Assembly: GCA_029237695.1 (NCBI GenBank)
Contig: CM055267.1
Location: 4,610,036 to 4,674,035 of the forward strand
Length of the DNA stretch: 64,000 nucleotides
Reading direction: 5' to 3'
Origin: Conchocele bisecta
Lineage: Eukaryota; Mollusca; Bivalvia; Lucinida; Thyasiridae
Within the stretch, counting starts at the first letter, position 1. Every line of letters begins with the position of its first letter. The position numbers and the translations under genes are program-made. Positions 1-10,112 of this stretch are shown piece after piece. Below the pieces are notes generated by a model. The model was not told the origin of the DNA. It made no database searches and saw only the letters and a list, made by a program, of their open reading frames with translations.

Positions 1-272
1 TAATTAGTATAAATAATTAAAAAAATATCATGCCTCATTTGCATATGAAAATAGCCCGATACCATCACTAAAATAAATATTACTAAATAATTATATCTGA
101 AAAGCGGGCACTCGTAAATTTTAGAACTGGTGGAATAGTGACACAATTATACACTTACTTAATTCCTTTAAAGATCATTTTGTGCATACTAAGTGGCCAT
201 GTACCTTTAACGGCATGCCAACACAAAAGTGTACCATTTAGGGCCAAGCAATGTAGATGAATAAAAATAATA

Positions 273-399
273 GCAAAACAGTATGTTAAATGTGGTAGGT
301 AGTGGTGCAAAACAGTATGTTAAATGTGGTAGGTAGTGGTGCAAAACAGTATGTTAAATGTGGTAGGTAGTGGTGCAAAACAGTATGTTAAATGTGGTC
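273..399. repeat. 34-bp tandem repeat, ~3.7 copies
   Basis: Nearly identical 34-bp units (GCAAAACAGTATGTTAAATG followed by TGGTAGGTAGTGGT) start at 273, 307, 341 and 375. It is a simple minisatellite; the open frames across it are by-products of the repetition. It runs into a transposon-end fragment at about 411. Confidence 0.9.
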
Positions 400-408
400 G
401 GGGTCATC

Positions 409-446
409 AAAGAGACCCAGAGCTCCAGATAAGCTGCGTATTTGAC
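409..446 (+). mobile_element. Solitary terminus of the CAGNGCTCCAGATAAG TIR family
   Basis: CAGAGCTCCAGATAAGCTGC matches the left end of the elements at 1259, 19397 and 30262. No partner end is seen nearby, so this is a broken copy. Confidence 0.6.
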
Positions 447-600
447 GACCTGCAATTTTACAAATCTGACGGTCCCCCACCCATAGATCATCCATGTGAA
501 GTTTCACCAACATTGGCACAGTGGTTCGGGAGAAGAAATTATGGACGACGACGAAGCGCTGACAATAGCTCACATGAGCCTTTGGCACGGGCAAGCAAAA
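447..600 (-). mobile_element. Fragment of the TAGCTCACCTGAGC hairpin-head element
   Basis: Read on the minus strand, the stretch starts with a degenerate head (GGCTCATGTGAGCTATTGTC) and continues into core sequence like that of the elements at 11755-13951 and 43589-45446. It is truncated and no tail is seen. The longer open frames here have no recognisable product. Confidence 0.5.
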
Positions 601-662
601 ACAAAGGTGAACAGAAGTCTTCAGTGACCTTGGGGGCCTGGATAAAGGTCGTATGTAAAACA

Positions 663-785
663 CTAGATGGTCGCGGCCCGCATGTCGCGTCCGCCGAGGT
701 TTTGATAGCATTCCAAAAAACTTTAACCCGGACGTATGTATGCAAATGTGCCGACTATATTGCGCTGTCCGCAAGCGTGCAAATA
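663..785 (-). mobile_element. Miniature Helitron-like element
   Basis: On the minus strand it begins with a head related to GCTTGCGGACAGCGC, has a short linker with GTCCGGGTTAAAGTTTT, and ends in GGGCCGCGACCATCTAG. The palindrome followed by CTAG is the tail shared by the elements at 9952 and, with small changes, 23918, 28775 and 37653. At about 125 bp it is the smallest copy. Assignment to Helitron-like elements is inferred from the tail. Confidence 0.5.
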
Positions 786-991
786 TTATCAAAATTGGTG
801 AAGCGGTTCAAGGGTTATTGAAAAATGAAAGGTGTTACTAACTCATGTACGTACGCGAGTATGTACATGGACTAACGCTATATCCCCTCTTGCCTATCGG
901 CGAGGGGATAATAATACAGATCTATTGGTGGAATAGTGAATCGTGACGAGCCTAGCAAACATCAATGTAGAAATACCAGTGCTAGCCTCAC

Positions 992-1153
992 CTGTTGCCG
1001 CCAGTTGCGCGGAGTTTGATGTGCAGGGCCGTGATGCCAAGCAGTTTGCACTTCTCCGCGACGTCCTGGGCAGCCAACATGGCCGCGTACGGCGACGCCT
1101 CATCACGGTCCGCCTTCACCTTCATTCCACCTGTAATACGTGCAATCGTCTCC
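992..1153 (-). CDS. RPS14: Ribosomal protein S14, second coding exon
   Basis: Small-subunit (40S) ribosomal protein uS11, part of the cytoplasmic ribosome platform. The exon encodes [18 protein letters not shown], then [16 protein letters not shown] and ends [15 protein letters not shown], the strongly conserved RNA-binding middle of the family. The acceptor is TTACAG at 1154 and the donor is CAACAG then GTGAGG at 992/991. Phases fit: the G at 1153 completes the Lys codon begun by the AA that ends the upstream exon, and AG at the end starts the Arg codon continued in the next exon. The C-terminal exon (TKTPGPG... in the family) was not found between 1 and 991 and probably lies left of the window. 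Multi-exon structure argues against a processed pseudogene. Confidence 0.95.
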
Positions 1154-1258
1154 CTGTAACGAAACACCCATACAGTGGCCAACGCCCTCTGGTACATGTA
1201 CAGCCTTACAATTCCAAATGAAGCAGCCAGTGGAAAAAGGGGGCTGTCTTATGTATAG

Positions 1259-2065
1259 CAGCGATCCAGATAAGCTGCGTATTTGCTTAAATACCCAATT
1301 AAAATTGCCAAAAACCAAATTGAAATCAGAAGTAGCGAGTATCAAAAAGCAATAAAAAAATTGTGTTACCTTTATCAAGCTGCAAAAAAACCCACAAATA
1401 TAGCATATTTTTTTTTTTTCCCCATGAAAACACATCTTGGTATTTCATTAGAATTGTCTCCAAGGAGACTAGCTTAGAAAATCTCAGCTCTACGGATGTG
1501 TTTTACTATTTCATCTGTCTTTTATATTTTCTGTATCTGTGAGAGCCGAGACTCTTATAGCGTAAAATTTAGTCACAATAACAGCCCAATTTGTCCTGGC
1601 GTTTTGCTACACAGTCCGACGAGTGAGAAGTTTAACACTTCACAGTCATGTTAAAAACATTCATAGACCAATAATACACATGTACATGTAGGTATACATA
1701 GTTTGACATTGGTTATCCTTTTATTCCCATTTGTGTAGCAAAACACAGGACAAATTGGGCTGTTATTGTGACTAAATTTTACTATATAAGAGTCTCGGCT
1801 CTCACAGATACAGAAAATATAAAAGACAGATGAAATAGTAAAACACATCCGTAGAGCGGAGATTTTCCAAGCTACAAGGAGACAATTCTAATGAAATGCC
1901 AAAACATTGTTTCATTTTGAAGCAAACCATTCAACAATTGCTGTCGGTTCATGTGTAAACAGTAGTGTGATTTTACTTTATTCAATTAAAATTTTGAAAT
2001 ACTCAATTGATTCAGAAATGATGGAGTGACAATACTCAATTGCAAATTCCTTATCTGGAGCGCTG
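1259..2065. mobile_element. Non-autonomous TIR element in RPS14 intron, 6-bp TSD
   Basis: Ends are CAGCGATCCAGATAAG on the left and the complement of CAGCGCTCCAGATAAGG on the right, flanked by the perfect direct repeat GTATAG (1253-1258 and 2066-2071). Subterminal AATAC(C/T)CAATT repeats recur in the copy at 30262-32029. No transposase is visible. It contains the foldback at 1437-1902. Superfamily is not assigned; the 6-bp TSD recurs in the copy at 19397. Confidence 0.8.
1437..1902. repeat. Long foldback inside the intronic element
   Basis: Two arms of roughly 165-180 bp are near-perfect reverse complements, from TTGGTATTTCATTAGAATTG at 1437 to its complement ending at 1902, with a ~110-bp spacer. 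In RPS14 pre-mRNA this would form a long imperfect hairpin. Some local copies show an arm edge that may be a second inserted element. Confidence 0.8.
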
Positions 2066-2657
2066 GTATAGGGACATATGTTTTTCAGTCACAGCTTCCT
2101 AGATGTCATTACATCTGTGCAATGAGATACCCATTCATTTCCCATTATATAAAGCAGTTGTTGGCATTAAATAGGGAGTTCAGGTGACTTTTGAACTAAA
2201 CACACTTATTTCAGAACATACTTTCCCACCAAAATCTTTCCAATGATGTATCGTTTTACGCTTTATGTGCAACAGGTAATAATATCACTACAGCACGATA
2301 CACAGTGAAAATGTGCGTAATGGCATTTACACTTCGCACACTAAAGTATAGAAAGAACCTGCAGGGCGTTGACGTTCATACTTCGCTATATTGTTATTGA
2401 AAGACACAATAGGACACAACAATATTACAATAAACTTACCTAATAAAGTGTATATTAGCAAAATTCTTCGGTCCCTCTCAGTGAAGTAGAAAGTAAACAA
2501 CGAACGCTTCAAACGCACATTTGGCAACACTACTCCGTCATCACTGTTTATGTAATGAAATGTGATTAAGAGTTATGTACTCAGATCTAGTTAATCATCA
2601 AAATTGGTCGAATGATTCCACCGTTCAAATGCGACTTTGTGCTAGCAAAATACTTAC

Positions 2658-2807
2658 TTGCCAGACAGATCTGTGACATGGACAAACGTGTCGTTGAAGC
2701 TGGCGAAGATATGAGCGACGCCAAACACGTTCTCGCCATCCTTCACCTGGGGCCCGAGGGTTACCTGCTCCTCCTGCTTTTGTACCTTGCCCTTTCTGGG
2801 TGCCATG
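2658..2807 (-). CDS. RPS14: Ribosomal protein S14, ATG exon (5' end of CDS)
   Basis: Encodes residues 1-49 and two bases of codon 50: begins [20 protein letters not shown] and ends with [15 protein letters not shown], the family N-terminus. The ATG is at 2806-2804. It is preceded by a good acceptor (TTTTTCTGCCGCAG then C), so only one 5' UTR base lies on this exon and the rest must be on an upstream exon at higher coordinates, as in many ribosomal protein genes. The donor is GGCAA then GTAAGT at 2658/2657, and the AA joins G at 1153 to make Lys. The first, non-coding exon and its promoter were not identified. The plus-strand open frame over the same bases is a shadow. Confidence 0.95.
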
Positions 2808-2969
2808 CTGCGGCAGAAAAACATTCATCAACATGTGTCCAGCCAAAAGAAAAGTGATGTATTGAGTTTGTGACAGCCTTAGAAGTCAATTTTATTACTT
2901 ACACTTATCATTTTAACTTGCTTCTAATAATTACAAGAATTCCGCGGAATCAAATGTCTCGCCTTGTTC

Positions 2970-3112
2970 GTCTCGTGCTATTTTTAGATGGCGGCCATGT
3001 TGGATTTCAGGCCAACTTAATTTCAACAACTTTGGAAAGGCTTCACCTAAGGACCATACAGGTAGAGTTTGCTGACCATTGGCCAATCGGTTCACAAGAC
3101 GACGATGTTTAA
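2970..3112 (-). mobile_element. Single core monomer of the ~420-bp-unit element
   Basis: Contains the recognisable run TTAGATGGCGGCCATGTTGG and the 'aaaggcttcaccta(a/t)ggaccat' segment of the monomers at 11.8-13.9 kb, without head or tail. Between here and 3430 I see nothing else. Confidence 0.5.
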
Positions 3113-3429
3113 AATCAAAATATTTAGAATTTTGCAATTTGGCCTTGTAACTCGTAAAACTTTTAAACCGAAATACATACACAGTTTATACTTGCTATAC
3201 AGCTTCCTTATGATGTGTAGATGTGCAAAGTGGCTTTCGATTTTAAGTCCGTCCCAGGATCATGAATTATCACCCCATTTGGATTATCTTCACATTTTCC
3301 GACAATTTTCAAAAGTGGGTATCATGCGAGGGTTTCCGTAGCTCTTTTTCTAGTCCTTTAGCTTTATCCCTGTAGTGCTTTATTGTAGAGCCAAGACACC
3401 TCTAGCAGAGGGCAAGTTGAGCATGAACC

Positions 3430-3962
3430 ATTTATTGACTTACAGAAAGACTTGTTTGCCTCGTCCCCAGCCCAGCCAGAAAATTAATGAGATATAATTA
3501 TCGACACAAAGAAAGACTTGCTTGCCTCGTCTCCAGTCCTGTTAGAAAATGAATCATATATAATTGACATTCAAAATGATACATTTAAATCTGACCCGTC
3601 TCCAGACAGGCCGCAAGATAGTTATGATGATGCAATGAATACGAGTTACTTTTATAAGCCAGGTTGTAAAGGTGATTTAGATGATGTCTTTGACAGTTCT
3701 CAGGAAAGTGAAACACCTGCAAATGACTCAACAAAACTGATAGTGAACTCAAACGTATTAAATGTGAAAATACTAATTGAAAAAAGAAAATGAACTGTTA
3801 ACAAGAGTGCCGCAAGTCACAAAATACGCTCGTCAAATATGGGCCAGACAGCGAAGATGCAGAAATGTGAAGCTGTCACCAAGGCAGGCAAGAAACATTA
3901 ATGACAATTTGAAAGTCTATAGCATTATTTCTTCATCTCGTTGTGCTAAACATGTATACTAA
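3430..3962 (+). pseudogene. Unclassified broken coding-like fragment
   Basis: Two frames carry protein-like, acidic/serine-rich sequence (for example DIQNDTFKSDPSPDRPQDSY at about 3570 and ELLTRVPQVTKYARQIWARQ at 3787) but the frame shifts near 3790. A 60-bp segment (AGAAAGACTTG...) is locally duplicated at 3444 and 3507. I do not recognise the family; a decayed transposase or an unknown gene exon are both possible. A similar-looking fragment lies at 6875-7320, beyond the satellite block. Confidence 0.3.
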
Positions 3963-3989
3963 TTTAGGCAGAAATAGAAAAGTAGTGTA

Positions 3990-4313
3990 GAAATGATAGG
4001 GAATTGGATACAATAATGTAGAAAAAACGGTTCAGTTAAAAAGGTGATATTTTTGTTTAAAAAATATTTGTTCGCCATAAAAACACCAAGGTGCACATCT
4101 TCAATATGTGTAGAAGACGTGTGTATAGTTTCAGAACGATCGACTGAACGGTTTCGGAGGAGTTGTGTACACAAACTCTGTACCGTATATAGAATTGAAT
4201 AGAAAAATGTAGAACAAATGGCTAAGTTAAAAAGGTGATATTTTTGTTAAAAAATATTTTTTCGCCATAAAAACACCGTACCGTATATAGAATTGTATAG
4301 AACAATGAAGAAA
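3990..4313. repeat. ~190-bp dispersed/tandem repeat, left part
   Basis: Units beginning around TTAAAAAGGTGATATTTTTG and passing through ACCGTATATAGAATTG occur at about 4035-4200 and 4220-4313, and again at 6510-6850 on the other side of the satellite-bearing element. The two sides read as one array split by the insertion at 4314-6505. Confidence 0.75.
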
Positions 4314-6505
4314 CTAGAAAAAGTCGATGGCGCGCCATCGCAATATACCCACTTTCCCCAAATGCTAAGTCCGAAAGGGGGAGGTAATCCATGATGGAGG
4401 GTCGGATAAAAAATCCGAATTCACTTTGCGCATGTGCACATGATAACGAAGCTACATAGCAAATATGAGGCGCGTATGTATGAAGGTGAAAAAGTTTTTC
4501 GAGTTACAAGGAAAAAATGGGAAATTCTGAGTGGGAAAGGGGGAGGTAATCGATGATGGAGGGTCGGATCAAAAATGGGAATTCACTTTGCGCATCTGCA
4601 CATGATAACGAAGGTACATACTAAATATCAGGCGCATAGGTATGAAGGTGAAAAAGTTTTTCGAGTTACAAGGAAAAAATTGGAAATTCTGAGTCCGAAA
4701 GGGGGAGATAATCCATGATGGAGGGTCGGATGAAAAATCCGAATTCACTTTGCGCATCTGCACATGATAACGAAGCTACATAGCAAATATGAGGCGCGTA
4801 GGTATGAAGGTGAAAAAGTTTTTCGAGTTACAAGGAAAAAATGGGAAATTCTGAGTCCGAAAGGGGGAGATAATCCATGATGGAGGGTTGGATGAAAAAT
4901 CCGAATTCACTTTGCGCATCTGCACATGATAACGAAGCTACATGGCAAATATGAGGCGCGTAGGTATGAAGGTGAAAAAGTTTTTCTAGTTACAAGGAAA
5001 AAATGGGAAATTCTGAGTGGGAAAGGGGGAGGTAATCGATGATGGAGGGTCGGATCAAAAATGGGAATTCACTTTGCGCATCTGCACATGATAACGAAGG
5101 TACATACTAAATATCAGGCGCATAGGTATGAAGGTGAAAAAGTTTTTCGAGTTACAAGGAAAAAATTGGAAATTCTGTGTCCGAAAGGGGGAGATAATCC
5201 ATGATGGAGGGTCGGATGAAAAATCCGAATTCACTTTGCGCATCTGCACATGATAACGAAGCTACATAGCAAATATGAGGCGCATAGGTATGAAAGTGAA
5301 AAAGTTTTTCGAGTTACAAGGAAAAAATGGGAAATTCTGAGTCCGAAAGGGGGAGATAATCCATGATGGAGGGTCGGATGAAAAATCCGAATTCACTTTG
5401 CGCATCTGCACATGATAACAAAGCTACATAGCAAATATGAGGCGCGTAGGTATGAAGGTGAAAAAGTTTTTCTAGTTACAAGGAAAAAATGGGAAATTCT
5501 GAGTCCGAAAGGGGGAGATAATCCATGATGGAGGGTCGGATGAAAAATCCGAATTCACTTTGCGCATCTGCACATGATAACGAAGCTACATAGCAAATAT
5601 GAGGCGCATAGGTATGAAGGTGAAAATGTTTTTCGAGTTACAAGGAAAAAATGGGAAATTCTGAGTCCGAAAGGGGGAGATAATCCATGATGGAGGGTCG
5701 GATGAAAAATCCGAATTCACTTTGCGCATCTGCACATGATAACGAAGCTACATAGCAAATATGAGGCGCGTAGGTATGAAGGTGAAAAAGTTTTTCTAGT
5801 TACAAGGAAAAAATGGGAAATTCTGAGTGGGAAAGGGGGAGGTAATCGATGATGGAGGGTCGGATCAAAAATGGGAATTCACTTTGCGCATCTGCACATG
5901 ATAACGAAGGTACATACTAAATATCAGGCGCATAGGTATGAAGGTGAAAAAGTTTTTCGAGTTACAAGGAAAAAATTGGAAATTCTGAGTCCGAAAGGGG
6001 GAGATAATCCATGATGGAGGGTCGGATGAAAAATCCGAATACACTTTGCGCATCTGCACATGATAACGAAGCTACATAGCAAATATGAGGCGCGTAGGTA
6101 TGAAAGTGAAAAAGTTTTTCGAGTTACAAGGAAAAAATGGGAAATTCTGAGTCCGAAAGGGGGAGATAATCCATGATGGAGGGTCGGATGAAAAATCCGA
6201 ATTCACTTTGCGCATCTGCACATGATAACGAAGCTACATACCAAATATCAGGCGCGTAGGTATGAAGGTGAAAAAGTTTTTCGAGTTACAAGAAACGTGA
6301 CGGACGGACACGGACGGACGGACACCCGTGACGAAAACAAAAAAGTGTGTATAACAAGAAATGCGTCTGTTGAACACGGATGCCACCTGCAGCATATTTG
6401 AGAAACTGTGACAAATTGGTTAACCGAAAAATGTGACGGACGGACAGGCGGACGGACGGTCCAAACACTATGCCACCCGTTTCTTCGAAACCCGGTGGCA
6501 TAAAA
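4314..6505 (-). mobile_element. Helitron-like element with a 162-bp satellite core
   Basis: Read on the minus strand: a hairpin head near 6503 (ATGCCACC...GGTGGCAT arms), GTCCGTCC-type runs near 6450 and 6315, about twelve 162-bp tandem units, then the perfect palindrome CGATGGCGCGCCATCG, ACTTTTT and a terminal CTAG (4317-4314). The flanks, ...GAACAATGAAGAAA and AATGGCTAGTTAAAAAGG, join into the sequence of the neighbouring uninterrupted repeat at 6685-6720, so no target duplication was made. A palindrome just before CTRR and no TSD are Helitron hallmarks. No Rep/helicase gene is present, so it is non-autonomous. Confidence 0.7.
4350..6293. repeat. 162-bp satellite array, ~12 monomers in two types
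   Basis: Monomers start near 4359, 4521, 4683, 4845, 5007, 5169, 5331, 5493, 5655, 5817, 5979 and 6141, a constant 162-bp step. Most are type A (GTCCGAAAGGGGGAGATAAT). Type B (GTGGGAAAGGGGGAGGTAAT, with ACTAAATATCAGG later in the unit) sits at 4521, 5007 and 5817. The repeated 64-codon minus-strand frames are consequences of the repeat, not genes. Confidence 0.95.
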
Positions 6506-6509
6506 ATGG

Positions 6510-6850
6510 CTAGTTAAAAAGGTGATATTTTTGTTTAAAAAAATATTTTTTCGGCATAAAAACACCAAGGTGTACATCTTCAATATTTGTAGAAGACGTG
6601 TGTATAGTTTCAAATTGATCGACTGAACGGTTTCGGAGGAGTTGTGTACACAAACTCTGTACCGTATATAGAATTGTATAGGAAAATGTAGAAAAAATGG
6701 CTAAGTTGGTGATTTTTTTATTAACAAATATTTTTTCGGCATAAAAACACCAAGGTGCACATCTTCAATATGTGTAGAAGACGTGTGTATAGTTTCAGAT
6801 CGATCGACTGAACGGTTTCGGAGGAGTTGTGTACACGAACTATGCACGTT
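6510..6850. repeat. ~190-bp repeat, right part
   Basis: Two units with TTTTCGGCATAAAAACACCA and TCGACTGAACGGTTTCGGAG continue the array broken at 4314. The second unit ends at about 6845, where unrelated sequence begins. Confidence 0.75.
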
Positions 6851-6874
6851 TTCTGTCAGCCGCCCGCCCTAACC

Positions 6875-7320
6875 CAGCGGTAAAACATAATACGTCAAAA
6901 ATTGAAAATGAACAACTGAAAAGCGAAATTAGAGCATTGCAGGCCATGACAAGTGTATTATTTTAGAAAGTATATAAATGTATATGATTACAAACTTTTA
7001 ATCACTTAATCATGGAAGTCACCAATGAAGATGTTTTTACCATATATAAAAAGTATGGTAAACAAGACAACCAAATTTGTTTCTTAAAAATCACAGAATT
7101 TATCACATTGTAGTGTTCAGCCAACACAAAAAGCATTTGAAAAATCTGTTGAGTGACTGATTGAAAAAACGGAGAAGCTATCAAAAAGTAAGCATAGACC
7201 AAAATCAGCTGAGGAATTAGCACAATTTATGAAAAGTAGTTACAGTTTTCCATGTGGAGAAACTCAGAAGAGAGGTACACGTGTTACTACTGATGAAGAA
7301 GTAGATCTTAACTAAATATA
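6875..7320 (+). pseudogene. Unclassified coding-like remnant
   Basis: Short coding-like stretches (KIENEQLKSEIRALQAM near 6900; SAEELAQFMKSSYSFPCGE near 7210, ending in a stop at about 7312) are separated by stops. With 3430-3962 this may be one decayed gene or transposon split by the satellite element. Family not recognised. Confidence 0.25.
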
Positions 7321-8290
7321 CAGAATTTATGCACATTCAAGTTCATAAATGATATTTTAAGTGAATTTAAACAAGATTAATTTGCTATTCGTCTAAAGTA
7401 TTTACATAAATGCTGTTTCATTACATATACACAGTTAAAGAGGTTCAAATGAGTGCTAACAACGTATACTTTTGAGATGAAATAACCCCCCCCCCCCCTC
7501 CCCGTGTAACTATAAGTAAGAGAAAAAATCCGGGAAAATATGATTTTTATCACTTCTCCCTAATTTCCCCTCACTTCTCCCTATTTTGCCTGGAGGGAGA
7601 AGTCAATTCTCCCTAATTTTTTGGCCTAGATTGAACCCTGTATACAATAGTCCCAAACGGCACTCCATATATACAATCTTCACGAGTATGATAAAAATGG
7701 AAAATTAAATAAATATTTTATTAACACGCTCAACAACATGATTCAAGTATGTCAATTATAAAATTTGAAACTTCATATAATAAAGTTAAGACTAAATTTT
7801 AATGTAGATTAATTTTAAATTGGATATCGTTTATTGTTAAAATGTTTAATGATATATTAATTATTTAAGAACACCTTGACATTAAAGTCATTGCACAGGT
7901 TACATTTTAGGTACCATCCTTCCCGTCATGGTTTAACATAGTGTATGATGGAGACGAGGCAGTGTATACATATCATCGGCTGGACAGCGAGCTGGAATCT
8001 GATGACCTTGAGATACTTGTGTGATTTGCCATAAAAGGTAACTTCTTATTGACAGCTTAGTTCATTCCGGACATGTTATAGCAGGCCGGCTATTTTTCGT
8101 TTCCCGCTCTATAAGTCGAACAATTTTCATCAGATCTTCACCTAACTTCCTGAAAATGTTTGTGGGAATAATATCCGGGCATATCGCACCATATTTATTA
8201 TTTTATAATCAGCCACATTGCCCCAGTCATTGTAGAGCTTTAAAATCGCCACGGGCGTATTTTGTGACAGTTTGCCACTCTTGTTTTGAC
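7320..8290. other. AT-rich sequence with a possible transposon end
   Basis: A C-run at 7488-7500 and the motif GGGAGAAGTCAATTCTCCCT ... TTGAACCCTG near 7590-7640 look like the end of a TIR element whose other end was not found. The rest shows no gene or recognised repeat. Confidence 0.35.
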
Positions 8291-8291
8291 C

Positions 8292-8450
8292 GTAACTGGA
8301 ATTACCGGAAACCTCTTATTTACCAAAAACCACCGAAATACCGGAAACCCCTGTAAATCACTATATAATAACATAAATAAGTGTTTGTTGTGTGATAAAT
8401 CGTTTGTTTACTATATTACGAGATATATATGCACTAATTACATAGCGTGT
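8292..8450 (+). repeat. Dispersed repeat, inverted copy at 15110-15300
   Basis: From GAATTACCGGAAACCTCTTA through AATCACTATATAATAACAT to GATATATATGCACTAATTAC the sequence is the near-exact reverse complement of 15110-15295. The GGTTTCCGGTA(A/T)TT segment is itself internally repetitive. Type unknown. Confidence 0.75.
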
Positions 8451-8503
8451 GACTAGTGTCAATCAATAATGACAAGAAACGTAGAAAAACGTTCCCACAG
8501 TAA

Positions 8504-9746
8504 GGCCAGTTTTTTTTTATTAGTTGGTTTACAGATCCGCCGACCCGATTTTTTGACAATGTGGAAAAAAATAAAAAATTTAATTTCAGATTTTTTTTTA
8601 GATTTTTTTACCTCCGATCCAAAAAAAAAAAAAAAATATGATTTGATATATCTCCGTTTCAGATTGAATGCAAAAATTCAAAACCTTAACGCTGCTCGGG
8701 TAAATGGCCTATATTTTCTGTTTTCTTGCTCCGATGTGCTTCATATTTCATGTATGCGTTCTTCCTAGGGTCCTCTACCGCCCTGCCAAAAATCCACACT
8801 CGTGCCACCCCCACTGATATTCATTTCAACTATATCGCCGCTTCGTTGTCTTGTATTTAATTATACCAGATACGGTATTAATATGTACGCATTACGCAAC
8901 CCATTCACAGTGATCAACATTCAACAGTATGTGAATATGAAACTGAGTTGCTATGTACAATATAAAGAAACTTGCTGAACCGACTCCCTACGTTAACCGA
9001 CAAACTCTTGGTCCGAGACGATGCCGGTTAACACAAGTTTCACTCTATCACAATCACTGGCCTTTTTGTTTTTTACCGACCACAAACCGACCCAACCATG
9101 AGCCTTAAAAAGGTGAACCGATCCAACCATGTGCCTTAAAAATGTGATTTTTATGGTGTTCGGACCGTCCGTCTGTCCGTCACATGTTCGGTTAACCACT
9201 GCGTAACAGTTTCTCAAACCGGCCATATCTTCTACATAAGTTGCTCAAGTTCTTCAATATTTCAACACATCATTCATTGGTATGTGTGCTATACCTGCAT
9301 TGTCATACTTTATATTACCTTGACCTTTTGACCTTCACAGGGCTGCTGAAAGGACTTAGCAATTTCGGTTAACCAGTTTGTCACAGTTTCTCAAACTGGC
9401 CATAGCATCTACATAAGTTGCTTAACTGCTTCAATATTTCCATACTTCATTCATTTGCATGTATGCTACACCTGCCTTGCCATACTACATATGACCTTCA
9501 CCCTTTGACTTAACACTTTTGGTTCACCCGTTTGTCAGTTTCTTCAATATGCCGCCGGTGGCTTCCGCGTTCGACAGACTTTTTTTTTTTTTTTTTTTTT
9601 TATTTCCCCGACCGACACAACCCTGTGCCAAAAAGAACAAAAAAATTAAAAAACCTTTTTTTTATTTTTATTTTTTTCCGACCGACCGACCGACCCGATC
9701 TCGCGGAAAAAAAATCTGTAAACCAACAAATAAAAAAAAACTGGCC
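8504..9746 (+). mobile_element. GGCCAGTTTTT TIR element, copy 1
   Basis: Starts GGCCAGTTTTTTTTTATTAG and ends with its complement; the flanks are TAA on both sides (8501-8503 and 9747-9749), a 3-bp TSD compatible with PIF/Harbinger-like transposons. A second copy lies in opposite orientation at 20172-21331 with a near-identical interior (8990-9230 versus 20490-20730). The inside holds a monomer of the TTAACGCTCGGGTAAATG repeat type and no transposase; the shared 77-codon frame has no recognisable product. Confidence 0.75.
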
Positions 9747-9951
9747 TAAGAGGAGTTCGTTCTCTGACGACTGGGATGTGGGACGCATCGAAAGGCACCT
9801 CCCCGAAAACTATTTACCATTATCTGGAAGCCTCTTATGAGGTGGTATTGCATTTGCATATATTATACAAGAAACGAGGCAAAGCCACGAAGGCCAGGTT
9901 TTTTCCAAGCATAGACACTTGGATAACATAATTATACCCACTTTTTGTAGA

Positions 9952-10112
9952 CTAGATGGCCGTGGCCTGCATGTCGCGCCTTGGGACGAGGCATGGACAC
10001 TAAAAAAATAGATATAGTAGATGGAAAAACTTTAACCAAAAAACTTTAACCGGACACACGGACGAACGGACGGACGTATGCCAAAATGCTGACGATATCG
10101 CAAGCAGGTGTG
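9952..10112 (-). mobile_element. Short Helitron-like element
   Basis: Minus-strand order: head with CCTGCTTGCGATATCG, GTCCGTCCGTTCGTCC at about 10075-10055, a short A/T-rich core, and the tail GGCCACGGCCATCTAG ending at 9952. It has the same tail as the element at 663 and abuts the 149-bp array. Confidence 0.55.

Noticed and set aside
992..2807. RPS14 processed pseudogene
   Set aside because: The two exons are separated by an intron with GT/AG borders, correct phases and no stops.
4569..6059. Conserved 64-codon protein family (three copies)
   Set aside because: Frames recur at multiples of 162 bp and are shadows of the satellite.
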